Part shown: piece by piece, positions 17,803-27,463 of the stretch
Layout of the letters: the number at the start of each line of letters is the position of its first letter
How positions within the stretch are numbered: the stretch's first letter is position 1
From: an uncultured Collinsella sp.
GTDB taxonomy: Bacteria > Actinomycetota > Coriobacteriia > Coriobacteriales > Coriobacteriaceae
Length of the DNA stretch: 64,000 bases
Assembly (NCBI GenBank): GCA_959023295.1
Contig: CAUFBM010000002.1
Span: 1-64,000, forward strand
Direction of reading: 5' to 3'
The notes under the pieces: model-generated
What the model was told of the DNA's origin: nothing
Seen by the model: only the letters and a program-made list of their open reading frames with translations
The model's database searches: none
Program-made: the position numbers and the translations under genes

Positions 17803-18300
17803 TCACGAAAAGCGATGTTTGAGTGCTTCGACCACGTTGGGCGGCACAAACGTCGACACGTCGCTGCCAAGCGACGCGATCTGGCGCACCACCGAACTCG
17901 AGATATAGCCGTACTGCGGAGCACTCATGACAAAGATGGACTCCAGCTCGCTATCCAGGCGATAGTTGAGGTCGGCCTGCTGCAACTCGTACTCAAAGTC
18001 GGTCATGGCGCGCAGACCCTTAACGACGGCACCCGCCCTCTGTTCACGTGCAAAGTCGACCAGCAGGCCGGTGAAGGGCAGTACCTCGACGCCGTCCAAA
18101 TCACCGAGGGCCTCGCGGGCCAGCGCCACGCGCTCGTCGAGCATAAAGGTGGTACCCACGCCGTTTTTACCCTGCGATTCGGCCACGGCGACGATCACGC
18201 TGGGAAAGATACGGCGAGCTCGGCGGATCACGTCGATATGGCCAAAGGTGATGGGATCGAAGGTGCCCGGGACGATCACGCGGTTGATGGTGTCATTCAT
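17803..18300 (-). CDS. coaD: Phosphopantetheine adenylyltransferase
   Basis: Fourth step of coenzyme A synthesis: ATP plus 4'-phosphopantetheine gives dephospho-CoA. The nucleotidyltransferase motif TFDPITFGHIDVI (T/HxGH) is near the N-terminus and YGYISSSVVRQIA (ISSSxVR) near the C-terminus, with 165 residues in all. ATG 18300 overlaps the rsmD stop by 8 bases. The long in-frame upstream extension is antisense of rsmD and not part of the gene. Confidence 0.95.
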   Translation of the reverse strand: MNDTINRVIVPGTFDPITFGHIDVIRRARRIFPSVIVAVAESQGKNGVGTTFMLDERVALAREALGDLDGVEVLPFTGLLVDFAREQRAGAVVKGLRAMTDFEYELQQADLNYRLDSELESIFVMSAPQYGYISSSVVRQIASLGSDVSTFVPPNVVEALKHRFS

Positions 18301-18937
18301 GGGTGTCCTCCGAAGGCACATCCTCGTCATTTTCGTTCTCGTCAGCATGGTCGTTCTCGTCCTCGGCCACCCAGCGCAGCAAGTCAACCGAGGTAATGCC
18401 GTAGCGCTTCTCTCGCACGGTCTTGAAACAAGCCGGATGAGCACCTGCATCGGCTGCGGCATGTTCAAAAAGGGCAAAGGCCCCGGGCGCCAGCAGTCCC
18501 TGCTGGGAAAGATTTTGCAGCAGCTCCTCGACCGGCTCGGCGCCAAAGGCATAGGGCGGGTCGAGCAAGATCAGGTCAAAGGGACCACCCGGCACACGGC
18601 CGCGCGAGGCGCTCGCCAACACATCGCCGGTAACGACACGCCAACGCGAGCGGTCGCGGCACAGCGACTCGATATTCTTGGTGATCAGACGGGCGGCATT
18701 GCGATCGATCTCGAACGTGGTGAGCGAGCGGGCGCCACGCGAGAGCATCTCGATTCCCAGGGCGCCGGAGCCGCCAAAGGCGTCCAGCACGCGGACCTCG
18801 TCCAGATCGAAGTCGAACGCCGACATGACCATGGACGCGCATGCCTCGCGCACGCGATCGGTCGTGGGACGGGTGACATCGCGCCCACGCGGCTCTTCGA
18901 TCTTGCGGCCGCGCCATTCACCGCCGATGATTCTCAT
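18293..18937 (-). CDS. rsmD: 16S rRNA (guanine-966-N2)-methyltransferase
   Basis: SAM-dependent methyltransferase modifying G966 of 16S rRNA. It begins MRIIGGEWRGRKI, has the SAM-binding LDAFGGSGALGIEMLSRGA and the catalytic DPPY in FDLILLDPPYAFG. At 214 residues it has an extra acidic tail (EDENDHADENENDEDVPSED) not needed for catalysis. It sits between recG and coaD, the very common rsmD-coaD pair, with 4-base overlap to recG. Confidence 0.94.
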   Translation of the reverse strand: MRIIGGEWRGRKIEEPRGRDVTRPTTDRVREACASMVMSAFDFDLDEVRVLDAFGGSGALGIEMLSRGARSLTTFEIDRNAARLITKNIESLCRDRSRWRVVTGDVLASASRGRVPGGPFDLILLDPPYAFGAEPVEELLQNLSQQGLLAPGAFALFEHAAADAGAHPACFKTVREKRYGITSVDLLRWVAEDENDHADENENDEDVPSEDTHE

Positions 18938-21111
18938 CCTCCGCTGACCTCCTTAAAGATATGTCGATAACGCATGGCGACCGCGTCGCGCAAGGGGCGC
19001 GTCGCCACGGAGTCAAGGTTGCAAGCATACCGCAAGAGCTCGACCGCGTCCAAATGGGCCCATTCGATAAGATCCTCGTCGGCGTCCAGGTCCACAAAGC
19101 GCAGGGTCACGCCGCCGTGCTGGCGGTAGCCCAGAATCTCGCCCTCGTGGCGCAGGCGCAGGTCCATCTGGGCGAGCGCAAAGCCGTCAAAGGTCTTTTC
19201 GAGCGACTGGAGACGGTCTTGTGCCGCCGACGCGCCACCGTTGCCCTTGGAGTGCGTCATGACCAGGCAAGTGCCCGACACGCTGCCGCGGCCCACGCGG
19301 CCGCGCAGCTGGTGCAGGGCCGCCAAGCCAAAGCGCTCACCGTTCTCGATGACCATGACGGTGGCGTTGGGCACGTCGACGCCTACCTCGACCACCGTGG
19401 TCGAGACGAGCACGTCGATCTCACCGCGCTTGAAGGCATCGATCACGCGGTCCTTCTCCCCCGCCGGCATGCGGCCATGAAGGCGCTCAATGGTAAGTCC
19501 CGGCAGGGCCAGACGCAGTCGTTCGAGCTCGGTTGCCGTATCGTGCAGCGGTACAGGCACGGTCACGCGGCCCTCGTCGTCGCGGGCGATACCGGGTACG
19601 TCTTCCAGCTCATCGGCCGAGTCACTCGGCTCCACAAGCGGGCAGATCACGTAAGCCTGCTGACCCTTTTCATACGCCTCGCGGATGGCACCGTAGGTCA
19701 AATCGCGGCTCGACTCGGTGAGCACGCGCGTCGTAACGCCCGCCCCCGGAACAGGTCGACGGCGGATGATGCTCGTGTCCAGGTCGCCGTAGACCGAGAG
19801 CGCCAACGTGCGCGGGATCGGCGTGGCCGTCATAACGAGAAGGTCGGCACCCGGGCCCTTGGCACGCAGAGCATTGCGCTGGCCCACACCAAAGCGGTGC
19901 TGCTCGTCGATGACGACAAGCGACAGATGCTTAAACGCCACGTTGTCCGAAAGGACCGCGTGGGTTCCAAAGAGGACGTCGAGCTCGCCCGATTCCAGCT
20001 GCGCATGGATCTGCTCGCGCTCGGCCGCCGGCGTGGCACCCGTCAGGAGTGCCCAAGACATGCCAGCCTGGGAGAGCAAGGGGCCGGTCTTATCGGCATA
20101 TTGGCGCGCCAGCACGCCCGTAGGCGCCATAACGCAGGACTGAGTGCCCGAATCGGCCGCGACAGCCAGCGCGCAGGCGGCGACGGCCGTCTTGCCGGTA
20201 CCGACGTCGCCCAGTAGCAGGCGGTTCATCACGCGCCCGCCATCGCACATATCGTGCAGGATGTCTCGGAACGCGGCCTCCTGCTCGTCACTCAGCGAAA
20301 ACGGCAGGGCTTCCCTGAGCGCCGCCAGGTGCTCACCCGCGGCGTGGGCGTAGGGAGCGACTTCGACCAAGCCGCCGTCGTTGCGCAGGCGCAGCGCCAG
20401 CTGAAGGCAGAGACATTCCTCGTAGGCAAGACGCCGCCGCGCGATGTCGCGCTCGGCCATACTCGAGGGAAAGTGAATCGAGCGCAGCGCACGGGCATTG
20501 CTCATCAGGCGGCGCTTGACGCGTAAGCGTGCGGGAATCGGGTCGAAGGGATTGCCGACAACCTCAAGCGCGCCGCTTACGATGCGGCGCATCCACGCCT
20601 GACTCACGCCATCACTCACGTAATGGACCGGCAGAATGGTGCCCGCGGCACGTCCGTCCTCGAGCTTTTCGAAATGCGGCGAGGCCATCTGCTTAAAGCC
20701 GTAGGCAAACTCGACCTTACCCATCACAGCCAGACGGTCTCCCTGCTTAAACTGCTGGGCAATCCAGGGCTGACGGAAAAAGGCGACTTGCAGCACGCCC
20801 GTCTCGTCCACCAGCGAGACCTCGGTCACCTGCATACGCGGGCGAGGCTGCTTTTGGACGATACGGTCAACCGTGGCGACGATCGTGCACACGGTACCGA
20901 TGGGCGCCATCTCGATGGACCAGGAGCGCGTAAAGTCCAGGTATCGATGAGGGATATGGAGAAGGAGGTCCCCCACCGTCTGAATTCCCAAACGGCGAAG
21001 GGCCTCCTCACGCTTACCCGAAACATATTTGAGTCGCGCAATATCCTCGTCGAGCGCATTGCTCTGGGCAAAGCGCTCCGAGACGCGCGGCACGGAGCAC
21101 AGCTCGGACAT
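18934..21111 (-). CDS. recG: ATP-dependent DNA helicase RecG
   Basis: Branch-migration helicase that remodels stalled replication forks and Holliday junctions. It has an N-terminal wedge/OB domain (GDLLLHIPHRYLDF), Walker A GDVGTGKTAVA, the DEQH box in VVIDEQHRFGVGQRNALR, TATPIPRTLALS, and the C-terminal helicase motifs STTVVEVGVDVPNA and HQLRGRVGRG. At 725 residues the length is normal. It follows the DAK2 gene by 10 bases. Confidence 0.97.
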   Translation of the reverse strand: MSELCSVPRVSERFAQSNALDEDIARLKYVSGKREEALRRLGIQTVGDLLLHIPHRYLDFTRSWSIEMAPIGTVCTIVATVDRIVQKQPRPRMQVTEVSLVDETGVLQVAFFRQPWIAQQFKQGDRLAVMGKVEFAYGFKQMASPHFEKLEDGRAAGTILPVHYVSDGVSQAWMRRIVSGALEVVGNPFDPIPARLRVKRRLMSNARALRSIHFPSSMAERDIARRRLAYEECLCLQLALRLRNDGGLVEVAPYAHAAGEHLAALREALPFSLSDEQEAAFRDILHDMCDGGRVMNRLLLGDVGTGKTAVAACALAVAADSGTQSCVMAPTGVLARQYADKTGPLLSQAGMSWALLTGATPAAEREQIHAQLESGELDVLFGTHAVLSDNVAFKHLSLVVIDEQHRFGVGQRNALRAKGPGADLLVMTATPIPRTLALSVYGDLDTSIIRRRPVPGAGVTTRVLTESSRDLTYGAIREAYEKGQQAYVICPLVEPSDSADELEDVPGIARDDEGRVTVPVPLHDTATELERLRLALPGLTIERLHGRMPAGEKDRVIDAFKRGEIDVLVSTTVVEVGVDVPNATVMVIENGERFGLAALHQLRGRVGRGSVSGTCLVMTHSKGNGGASAAQDRLQSLEKTFDGFALAQMDLRLRHEGEILGYRQHGGVTLRFVDLDADEDLIEWAHLDAVELLRYACNLDSVATRPLRDAVAMRYRHIFKEVSGG

Positions 21112-21121
21112 GGGCAGATGC

Positions 21122-22783
21122 CTACTCGATCGAGAAGATCACGGGATAGAGCGGCTGCTCGCCACGATGGGCGTCGACCTCCAGATCGGGCTGAGCCTCC
21201 TCGATGGCGTCGACGATCTCCTGAAAGGCCTCATCGGACAGCTCCTCGCCGGCCAGAATCGTCAGCGCGTCGCCCTCCTCTTCCTCCTGCATACGGTTGA
21301 TGCAGTCGAGCGTGACCTGCTTCACATCGGAGCCGACCACGTCGATGGAGCCGGCAATGATACCCATGACGTCACCGGAGTGAATCGGAGAACCGTCAGA
21401 GGCGCTGGAATCGCGCACGGCACGGGTGACCTCGCCATCGCGAACCTCGCTGATGGCGTCGACCATGGCGGCAACGGCGTCCTCGAGCTCGGAATCGGGC
21501 AGGACGGCGAACAGCGCGGAGAACGCCTGCGGGACGGTCTTGGTGGGAACGACGGCGACCTTCTTGTCGGTGCAGGCAGAGGCTGCGGCCTCGGCAGCCA
21601 TGCGGATGTTGCCGTTATTGGGCAGGATAATGACCGAGGTCGCGTTGACCTGGTCCACCGCGCCCAGCAGGTCGGCGGTCGAGGGGTTCATGGTCTGGCC
21701 ACCCGAGACGATCACGTCAACGCCGAGGGACTTGAGGATGTCGGCCTCGCCCGAACCGGCGGCAACGGCGACAAAGCCCAACGCCTTGGCGGGCTCGGCG
21801 GCCTTTTCCTGGTCCTCATGAATCTTGGCGGTACGGTCGTGGGCCTCCATCTCCATGTTGTGGATAAAGACCTCGTAGATCTGACCAAGCTGCAGCATGT
21901 GCTCGAGCACCAGGTTAGGCGTGTTGGAGTGCACATGGATCTTGTAATCGGGGTAGGCACCCACGAGCAGCTCGCAGTCGCCCATGGAGCCCAGGAACTT
22001 AAGGCACTCGTCCTCGTCAAACGGGGCGTCGGCCTTAAAGAGGAACTCGTTGCAGTAGCGGAACTCCGAGCCCTCCCAATCGTCGTTGGCCTCAATCTCA
22101 ACGCGACCGAGGGCCGCGTCGCGGGCAGAGCCAGCGGAATCAAACGTGGCGGAGAAATCCTCGACAACGGTGCTGCGGCCAAGCGCAGCGGCGACAAAGT
22201 TCTCCAGGAAGATGGCAAAGCCAAAGGCGCCGGAGTCGACCACGCCGTTCTCCTTCAGAACGGGCAGCAGGTCGGGCGTGCGGGCGACGGACTGGTAGGC
22301 CTCGACGACGATGGCGTCGAGCGCGTCCTCGGCCGAGAACTTCTTCTTTTCGCACTCATCGGCCTTGGTCGAGACATCGCGAAGCACCGTGAGGATCGTG
22401 CCCTCGATGGGCTTGCGAACGGCCTGGAAGGCGACCTTGACGGCGCGACGGAAAGCGAAGGCGATGTTGGCGGACGTAATGGGCTCGTCGACAGAGACGA
22501 GACCCTCGGCCACGCCACGCAGGATCTGCGAGGTGATGACGCCGGAGTTGCCGCGGGCACCCATCAGGGAGCCGTGGGTAATGGCGCCGGCAATGGCCTC
22601 CATATCGGCATCGGCGGGAAGGGCGGAAAGCTCCTTGGTCACCGAGGCGAGCGTGAGCGACATGTTGGTGCCGGTGTCGCCGTCGGGTACGGGGAAGACG
22701 TTGAGCTTGTTGATCTCCTCGGCCTTGTCGGAAACGGCAGCCGCAGCGATCGGAAAACAGGTGCGAATGGTCTTTGCAATCAT
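21122..22783 (-). CDS. DAK2 domain protein (FakA-like)
   Basis: DhaL/DAK2-type kinase related to fatty acid kinase FakA, which phosphorylates acyl groups held by a FakB partner. No FakB is in the window. The N-terminal ~200 residues hold the nucleotide/Mg site NVFPVPDGDTGTNMSLTL and GARGNSGVITSQILRG. The rest matches the DUF1949/FakA middle and C-terminal domains (YCNEFLF, then VSGGQTMNPSTADLL and LPNNGNI). 553 residues, typical. It sits between asp23 and recG, as in many Gram-positives. Confidence 0.92.
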   Translation of the reverse strand: MIAKTIRTCFPIAAAAVSDKAEEINKLNVFPVPDGDTGTNMSLTLASVTKELSALPADADMEAIAGAITHGSLMGARGNSGVITSQILRGVAEGLVSVDEPITSANIAFAFRRAVKVAFQAVRKPIEGTILTVLRDVSTKADECEKKKFSAEDALDAIVVEAYQSVARTPDLLPVLKENGVVDSGAFGFAIFLENFVAAALGRSTVVEDFSATFDSAGSARDAALGRVEIEANDDWEGSEFRYCNEFLFKADAPFDEDECLKFLGSMGDCELLVGAYPDYKIHVHSNTPNLVLEHMLQLGQIYEVFIHNMEMEAHDRTAKIHEDQEKAAEPAKALGFVAVAAGSGEADILKSLGVDVIVSGGQTMNPSTADLLGAVDQVNATSVIILPNNGNIRMAAEAAASACTDKKVAVVPTKTVPQAFSALFAVLPDSELEDAVAAMVDAISEVRDGEVTRAVRDSSASDGSPIHSGDVMGIIAGSIDVVGSDVKQVTLDCINRMQEEEEGDALTILAGEELSDEAFQEIVDAIEEAQPDLEVDAHRGEQPLYPVIFSIE

Positions 22784-22810
22784 GGGTATTTGAATCTCCG
22801 TTTTCGGATG

Positions 22811-23167
22811 CTAGTTCAGACGGCTCTTGAGCGCGTCGATGTGGATGCCGATCTTAAGGCTGGCGGGATCGATCTGGGCGATTTCCTGCAGGGTGAAGGC
22901 AACGGAGCTCGAAAGATTGTGGCAGACGGACTTCATGTTGACGCCGTTCTCGAGCACGACGTGAAGATCGACCGTAAGGCCGTTCTCGTCGGCGGAGACA
23001 AGCACGCCCTTGCGGAGGCGCTGACCGGCAAGCAGGCGCACGCTCTCGGCGCCCTGGAGCTGTTCGGCCATACCGACGACGCCATAGCACGTCATCGCGG
23101 CATAACCGGCAATATCGGCAATAACGTCGTTCGAGACGCTCAGGCTGCCGTTAATGGTCTCAGACAC
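22811..23167 (-). CDS. Asp23/Gls24 family envelope stress protein
   Basis: Asp23/Gls24 (DUF322) protein of 118 residues. Some family members associate with the membrane and respond to envelope stress. The block VIADIAGYAAMTCYGVVGMA and the later VDLHVVLENGVNMKSVCHNLSSSV are typical. The start is GTG 23167 with AAGGAG upstream. It precedes the DAK2 gene, the conserved pairing in Gram-positives. Confidence 0.9.
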   Translation of the reverse strand: MSETINGSLSVSNDVIADIAGYAAMTCYGVVGMAEQLQGAESVRLLAGQRLRKGVLVSADENGLTVDLHVVLENGVNMKSVCHNLSSSVAFTLQEIAQIDPASLKIGIHIDALKSRLN

Positions 23168-23324
23168 AAGAATCTCCTTATCTGGTGCTCACGGCACCAT
23201 CTCGTGGGAGCAATCATTGCATTATTCTACAACGAGCGCGCCATGTTGAGGTGGTGGGTCGCGGGATTACATCCTCGACACGAAATGTTGATATGGCAAC
23301 GTTCGCGCCAGGCGATCGCGGCAT

Positions 23325-23355
23325 GAAAAAACCCGCCGCATAAGCGACGGGTTTT
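23325..23355 (-). terminator. Terminator after the tRNA-Asn genes
   Basis: AAAACCCGCCGC and GCGACGGGTTTT form a stem; on the minus strand it ends in a run of Ts. It lies just downstream of the second tRNA-Asn on that strand. Confidence 0.7.
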
Positions 23356-23361
23356 ACAACC

Positions 23362-23436
23362 TGGCTCCCCGGGTAGGACTCGAACCTACAACAGCGCGGT
23401 TAACAGCCGCGTGCTCTACCATTGAGCTACCGAGGA
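23362..23436 (-). tRNA. tRNA-Asn (GUU)
   Basis: 75-nt cloverleaf read on the minus strand. The acceptor TCCTCGG pairs with CCGGGGA (one G-U), the anticodon loop is CTGTTAACC with anticodon GUU, the T-arm is GTAGGTTCGAGTCCTAC, and the 3' CCA is encoded. It is identical to the copy 109 bp upstream. Confidence 0.95.
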
Positions 23437-23470
23437 ATTTAAAAGCCCAGCAGAATGGGCTGAGAAATTC

Positions 23471-23545
23471 TGGCTCCCCGGGTAGGACTCGAACCTACAA
23501 CAGCGCGGTTAACAGCCGCGTGCTCTACCATTGAGCTACCGAGGA
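23471..23545 (-). tRNA. tRNA-Asn (GUU), second copy
   Basis: Identical 75-nt tRNA-Asn with anticodon GUU and encoded CCA, transcribed first of the tandem pair. A small hairpin (AGCCCAGCAGAATGGGCT) lies in the 34-base spacer and may help processing. Confidence 0.95.
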
Positions 23546-23653
23546 ATAGGTGCGTGCTCTCAAGCAACGAAGTTTATTATACGGACGAATCAGCTTAGGG
23601 CAAGAACTTTTTTGAGATTTTTTCTCCGCCTGCACCCAAATTAGCCGCCCGAC

Positions 23654-23702
23654 AAGGAGTGTCCCAAAGTGCCGGCAGAAAGGGAACGTCCCCAACTGCC
23701 AC
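23654..23702. repeat. REP-like repeat fragment
   Basis: The segment contains GTGTCCCAAAGTGCCGGCAG followed by GGGAACGTCCCCAACTGCCA. This resembles the GGGGACGTTCC-type REP sequences linked to RAYT transposases in many genomes. Only one side of the palindrome is well formed. Confidence 0.5.
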
Positions 23703-23778
23703 GCAACTGCCAAGCAATGGAGATGCCGCAGGTAGAGGATGGACAGCGAGCGACGTCCAGAGCGAACAAGTTGGCATG

Positions 23779-23820
23779 AAAAAGGCAAGGCATAGACCTT
23801 CTGGTCATGCCTTGCCTTTT
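23779..23820. terminator. Strong hairpin flanked by A/T runs, downstream of rpoD
   Basis: AAAAGGCAAGGCAT pairs with ATGCCTTGCCTTTT, with an inner GACC/GGTC stem and TTCT loop. The A and T flanks make it work in both directions. Weaker inverted flanks (CCAGAGCGA on each side) extend it. Confidence 0.65.
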
Positions 23821-23861
23821 GAATGACAAGTTGTCGCTCTGGGCGGCGCGCAGCGTCAACT

Positions 23862-23890
23862 GGTCCGCCGTTCGGTAGAACGGCGGAACC
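23862..23890 (-). terminator. Hairpin at the 3' end of rpoD
   Basis: GGTTCCGCCGTTC pairs with GAACGGCGGACC directly after the rpoD stop. The same hairpin, with a compensated C-G to G-C swap, occurs at 47274-47301 after another minus-strand gene. Confidence 0.6.
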
Positions 23891-23891
23891 T

Positions 23892-25238
23892 CTAAGACTC
23901 AATATAGTCTTTGAGCTTGCTGGAGCGGCTGGGGTGACGGAGCTTGGCCAGGGTCTTGGACTCGATCTGGCGGATGCGCTCACGCGTGACGCCAAACTCG
24001 CGGCCGACTTCCTCGAGTGTACGAGGATGTCCGTCGACAAGGCCAAAGCGCAGCTCGATAACCTTGCGCTCACGATCGGCAAGCGAGTCGAGCACCTGGG
24101 TGAGTTGCTCCTGCAGCATGGAGAAACTGGCGGCATCGGGCGGAACGATAGCCTGGGAGTCCTCGATAAAGTCGCCCAGCTGGGAATCCTCTTCCTCGCC
24201 GATAGGGGTCTCGAGCGACACGGGCTCCTGCGAAATCTTCTGGATCTCGCGGACGCGGTCGGCACTCATGTCCATCTCGGCACCGATCTCCTCGGGGGTC
24301 GGGTCGCGACCCAGGTCCTGGAGAAGCTGGCGCTGCACGCGGACGAGCTTGTTGATGGTCTCGACCATATGCACGGGAATACGGATGGTACGGGCCTGGT
24401 CGGCGATAGCACGCGTGATGGCCTGACGGATCCACCACGTAGCGTACGTGGAGAACTTAAAGCCCTTCTGGTAGTCGAACTTCTCGACGGCGCGGATCAG
24501 ACCGAGGTTGCCCTCCTGGATCAGGTCCAGGAACAGCATGCCGCGACCGACGTAGCGCTTGGCAATGGAGACAACCAGGCGCAGGTTGGCGCTGATGAGC
24601 GCCTGCTTGGCCTCGAGACCGACGTTCTCGATACGGGTCAAGCGACGCATCTCGGCGCGAGTGAGCTCGATCTCACCCGCCTCGGCGGCCTCGAGTTTCT
24701 CGGTGGCATCGAGACCGGCCTCGATCTTCATGGCCAGATCGACCTCTTCTGAGGCGGTCAGCAGGTCGACCTTGCCGATCTCCTTAAGGTACATGCGAAC
24801 CGGGTCGCCGGTCAGCATCACCGTGGAGGCATCGATGCCGCGCACGCGCGAACGCGAACGAGACGTACGCACGGTGCGCTTCTTCTTGCTCTTGGAAGAA
24901 CCCATCTCGGCGTCGGCCTGACGGGCCATCTTAAGCTCGTGATCGTCGAGTGAACCGGAATCGTGCTCGTCGTCATCGAAATCATCGGTATCGCTATCGT
25001 TATCGTCATCTTCGACGCCCATGGGAGCGTCGTCGTTTCCGCTCGCGGAGATAATCTGGATGCCGCTGTTGCGCAGCGCGGAATACACCGCGTTGAGCTG
25101 CTCGTCAGATACATCGATATCCTTGAGGGCGACCTGAATCTCGTCCTCGGTTACCGAAGTCCTGTTTGAGCCGTTGCCCATGAGCTTTGCAACGTAGGAT
25201 TCCAGCCCAGTACCCGTGCTCTCACTCTTATTTGGCAC
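23892..25238 (-). CDS. rpoD: Primary sigma factor (RpoD/SigA)
   Basis: Housekeeping sigma-70. After a ~130-residue acidic N-terminal region (1.1) come region 1.2 ([13 protein letters not shown]), 2.1-2.4 ending in [20 protein letters not shown], region 3, and region 4.2 [20 protein letters not shown]. The start is taken as GTG 25238 (GGGAG 5 bases upstream); an in-frame ATG at 25253 lacks a ribosome-binding site. It follows dnaG with a 110-base gap, the dnaG-rpoD macromolecular synthesis arrangement. Confidence 0.95.
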   Translation of the reverse strand: MPNKSESTGTGLESYVAKLMGNGSNRTSVTEDEIQVALKDIDVSDEQLNAVYSALRNSGIQIISASGNDDAPMGVEDDDNDSDTDDFDDDEHDSGSLDDHELKMARQADAEMGSSKSKKKRTVRTSRSRSRVRGIDASTVMLTGDPVRMYLKEIGKVDLLTASEEVDLAMKIEAGLDATEKLEAAEAGEIELTRAEMRRLTRIENVGLEAKQALISANLRLVVSIAKRYVGRGMLFLDLIQEGNLGLIRAVEKFDYQKGFKFSTYATWWIRQAITRAIADQARTIRIPVHMVETINKLVRVQRQLLQDLGRDPTPEEIGAEMDMSADRVREIQKISQEPVSLETPIGEEEDSQLGDFIEDSQAIVPPDAASFSMLQEQLTQVLDSLADRERKVIELRFGLVDGHPRTLEEVGREFGVTRERIRQIESKTLAKLRHPSRSSKLKDYIES

Positions 25239-25348
25239 AGATTCTCCCTTCATAGTCCACAGGACTCATTACTTTAGCACACACCTACACGTCTATACCC
25301 AAAATTCAGACTGGATATAGGCGCAAATACGCTGGTTGACCACAACAT

Positions 25349-27463
25349 CTAGGCCTGCTCGGCGCCCGCAGTCTCCAAACCGATCAAACGGAACGGATCC
25401 GCCACGCCGCCGATCGACTTTTGGAGCTCACGCTGGCGCTGAGAATCTTGCATCGCCTGCATCGTCAGCACACGGCGTGCCTCATCGTCGAGCGACCGGT
25501 CCTGGCGAAGCTTGGCCTGTGCGGCGCGCATGCGGCGCTTGATGGTGTAGAGCTCGAGGGTGTCGAGCATAAACACGATGTTCGTCTCGGTGGGGTGCTT
25601 ACTCGTCGACGAAATGCGCCCGGCACTAACAAGCGACGCTGCCTCGGGACACACGGCGCGCGCCGCATCCATGCACGCCGTGGGGTCGGTGCCCGGCGGC
25701 GTCGCGAGCACGGCCCACGCGATGGACTCGTGACGCGGATCCACCCACTCGATCGAGCAGATGCGATCGGCATACGTGCGGAACAGGTCGGGGTAGCTCG
25801 TGAGCATCGTCAGCAGCTCGCGCTCCCCCGCCAAAGACTTTCGCTCTAGGTCGGTCAGCACGATCGGCATCGTTGGCGACGCGGGTGCGCCCATTATATC
25901 GGCGACCGGTGCCGCGCCATCCATACCAACCGGCACATCAATCGGCGGCATATCGTCGACAGCCTCGACCGGCGCGGCCCCGTAGGCCTCGAGCGGCACA
26001 TAGTCGTACGGTTCTTCCTCGACCGGTGCGGACACCGGCGGCGTCGCCCCCGACGCCCAAGCGCCGCGAGGCGCCCCCTGCGAACCAGACGCCCGACCGC
26101 CCGCGCTGCCTGCACGCTCGGCCTGCGCCCGCTGGCGCTCGTAGTTCTGCTCGCGACGACGCTCGGCGTCCTCGCGCTTGGCAACATCGCGAAACACACG
26201 GCCCGAGCTCGAGCGCACCGTCTCCAGATCCAAACCCAGCAGGTCGGCAATCTGGATAAAGTACGTATCGATCATGTAGCTATCGCGCAGCGGATAGATG
26301 AGCGTCAGTGCATCCTCGAGCGCCTTGGCACGACCGCCCGGCGTGGTAATGTCGCTCGACTCCTGCAGTGAGCGGTACACAAAGTCCATGAGGGGTTCGG
26401 CGGCATCGATGCGCGCCTGCAGAGCCTCGCCACCATGCGCGGTGATGAACTCCATGGGGTCGTTGCCGTCGGGAAGCACCACGCAGCGCAGGTCCATCGA
26501 ATCCTGCTCGATAAACTGAATCGCGCGGCGTGCGGCCTTTTGACCGGCGGCGTCGCCATCGAACATATATACAATGCGCTTGGCAAAGCGGGTGAGCGTC
26601 TTTACATGATGTTCCGTCAGCGCCGTGCCCAGCGTGGCGACGACGTTTTTAATCCCCGCCTCCCAGCAGGCGATACAGTCGGTATATCCCTCCACCACGA
26701 TGGCGGTATCCTGCGCGACGATAAACTCCTTGGCCCAGTTAAAGCCATAGAGGTTTCGCTTTTTATGGAACACGCTCGTCTCGGCGGTGTTGAGGTACTT
26801 AGGCTGGCCGTCGCCCATAATGCGCCCGCCAAAGGCGATGTTATGACCCTGCTCGTCAAAAATGGGAAACATCACGCGGTCGTAAAAACGGTCGGCAAGC
26901 TGCCCGCGACCACGGCTCACGGCCACATTGGCGTCGATCATCTCCTGCGGGGTAAAGCCCGCCTGCGACAGATGCGACACCAGCGCATTGCGACCCGGTG
27001 CAAAGCCCAGGCAGTAGCGGCGGCAGACATCGCCGCCCATACCGCGACTGGCGAAGTACTCGCGCGGACGGCTGTCCTTACCGCGCATAAGCATGGTGTG
27101 ATAGAACTGGGCGGTTTCCGCACATAGGTCGTAGATGCGGGCGCGCTTGGTGCCGCGCTCGCGATAAGCGCCGGTATCGTGCAGCTCAATGCCGGCACGG
27201 TCGGCCAGGTAGCGAATCGACTCGGGAAAGCTCAGGTTCTCGCGCTTCATGATGTAGGTGAAGACGTCGCCGCCCTCGCCACAGCCAAAGCAGTGCCACA
27301 CCTGCGTGGCAGGGATAATGTGAAACGAAGGGGTCTTTTCGCCATGGAAGGGGCAGCAACCCCAAAACTCATGGCCGCGGGGCTTGAGCTCAACCGTTTC
27401 CTGCACGATGGCAACCAGATCGGACGCAGCGCGTACCTGGTCTTTTTCCTCATCGCTAATCAC
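25349..27463 (-). CDS. dnaG: DNA primase
   Basis: Makes RNA primers for replication. N-terminal CHC2 zinc finger (CCPFHGEKTPSFHI ... WHCFGCGEGGDVF), TOPRIM core (VVEGYTDCIACWEAG and YMFDGDAAGQKAA), then a proline/alanine-rich low-complexity linker around residues 430-530 and a C-terminal DnaB-binding helical domain. At 704 residues it is longer than E. coli DnaG (581) because of that linker. It overlaps ribF by 8 bases. Confidence 0.96.
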   Translation of the reverse strand: MISDEEKDQVRAASDLVAIVQETVELKPRGHEFWGCCPFHGEKTPSFHIIPATQVWHCFGCGEGGDVFTYIMKRENLSFPESIRYLADRAGIELHDTGAYRERGTKRARIYDLCAETAQFYHTMLMRGKDSRPREYFASRGMGGDVCRRYCLGFAPGRNALVSHLSQAGFTPQEMIDANVAVSRGRGQLADRFYDRVMFPIFDEQGHNIAFGGRIMGDGQPKYLNTAETSVFHKKRNLYGFNWAKEFIVAQDTAIVVEGYTDCIACWEAGIKNVVATLGTALTEHHVKTLTRFAKRIVYMFDGDAAGQKAARRAIQFIEQDSMDLRCVVLPDGNDPMEFITAHGGEALQARIDAAEPLMDFVYRSLQESSDITTPGGRAKALEDALTLIYPLRDSYMIDTYFIQIADLLGLDLETVRSSSGRVFRDVAKREDAERRREQNYERQRAQAERAGSAGGRASGSQGAPRGAWASGATPPVSAPVEEEPYDYVPLEAYGAAPVEAVDDMPPIDVPVGMDGAAPVADIMGAPASPTMPIVLTDLERKSLAGERELLTMLTSYPDLFRTYADRICSIEWVDPRHESIAWAVLATPPGTDPTACMDAARAVCPEAASLVSAGRISSTSKHPTETNIVFMLDTLELYTIKRRMRAAQAKLRQDRSLDDEARRVLTMQAMQDSQRQRELQKSIGGVADPFRLIGLETAGAEQA

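Noticed and set aside
21029..23326. 765-codon plus-strand frame across the DAK2 and asp23 genes
   Set aside because: Antisense shadow of two well-supported minus-strand genes.
23362..23545. Tandem 110-bp repeat
   Set aside because: The repetition is explained by two identical tRNA-Asn genes.
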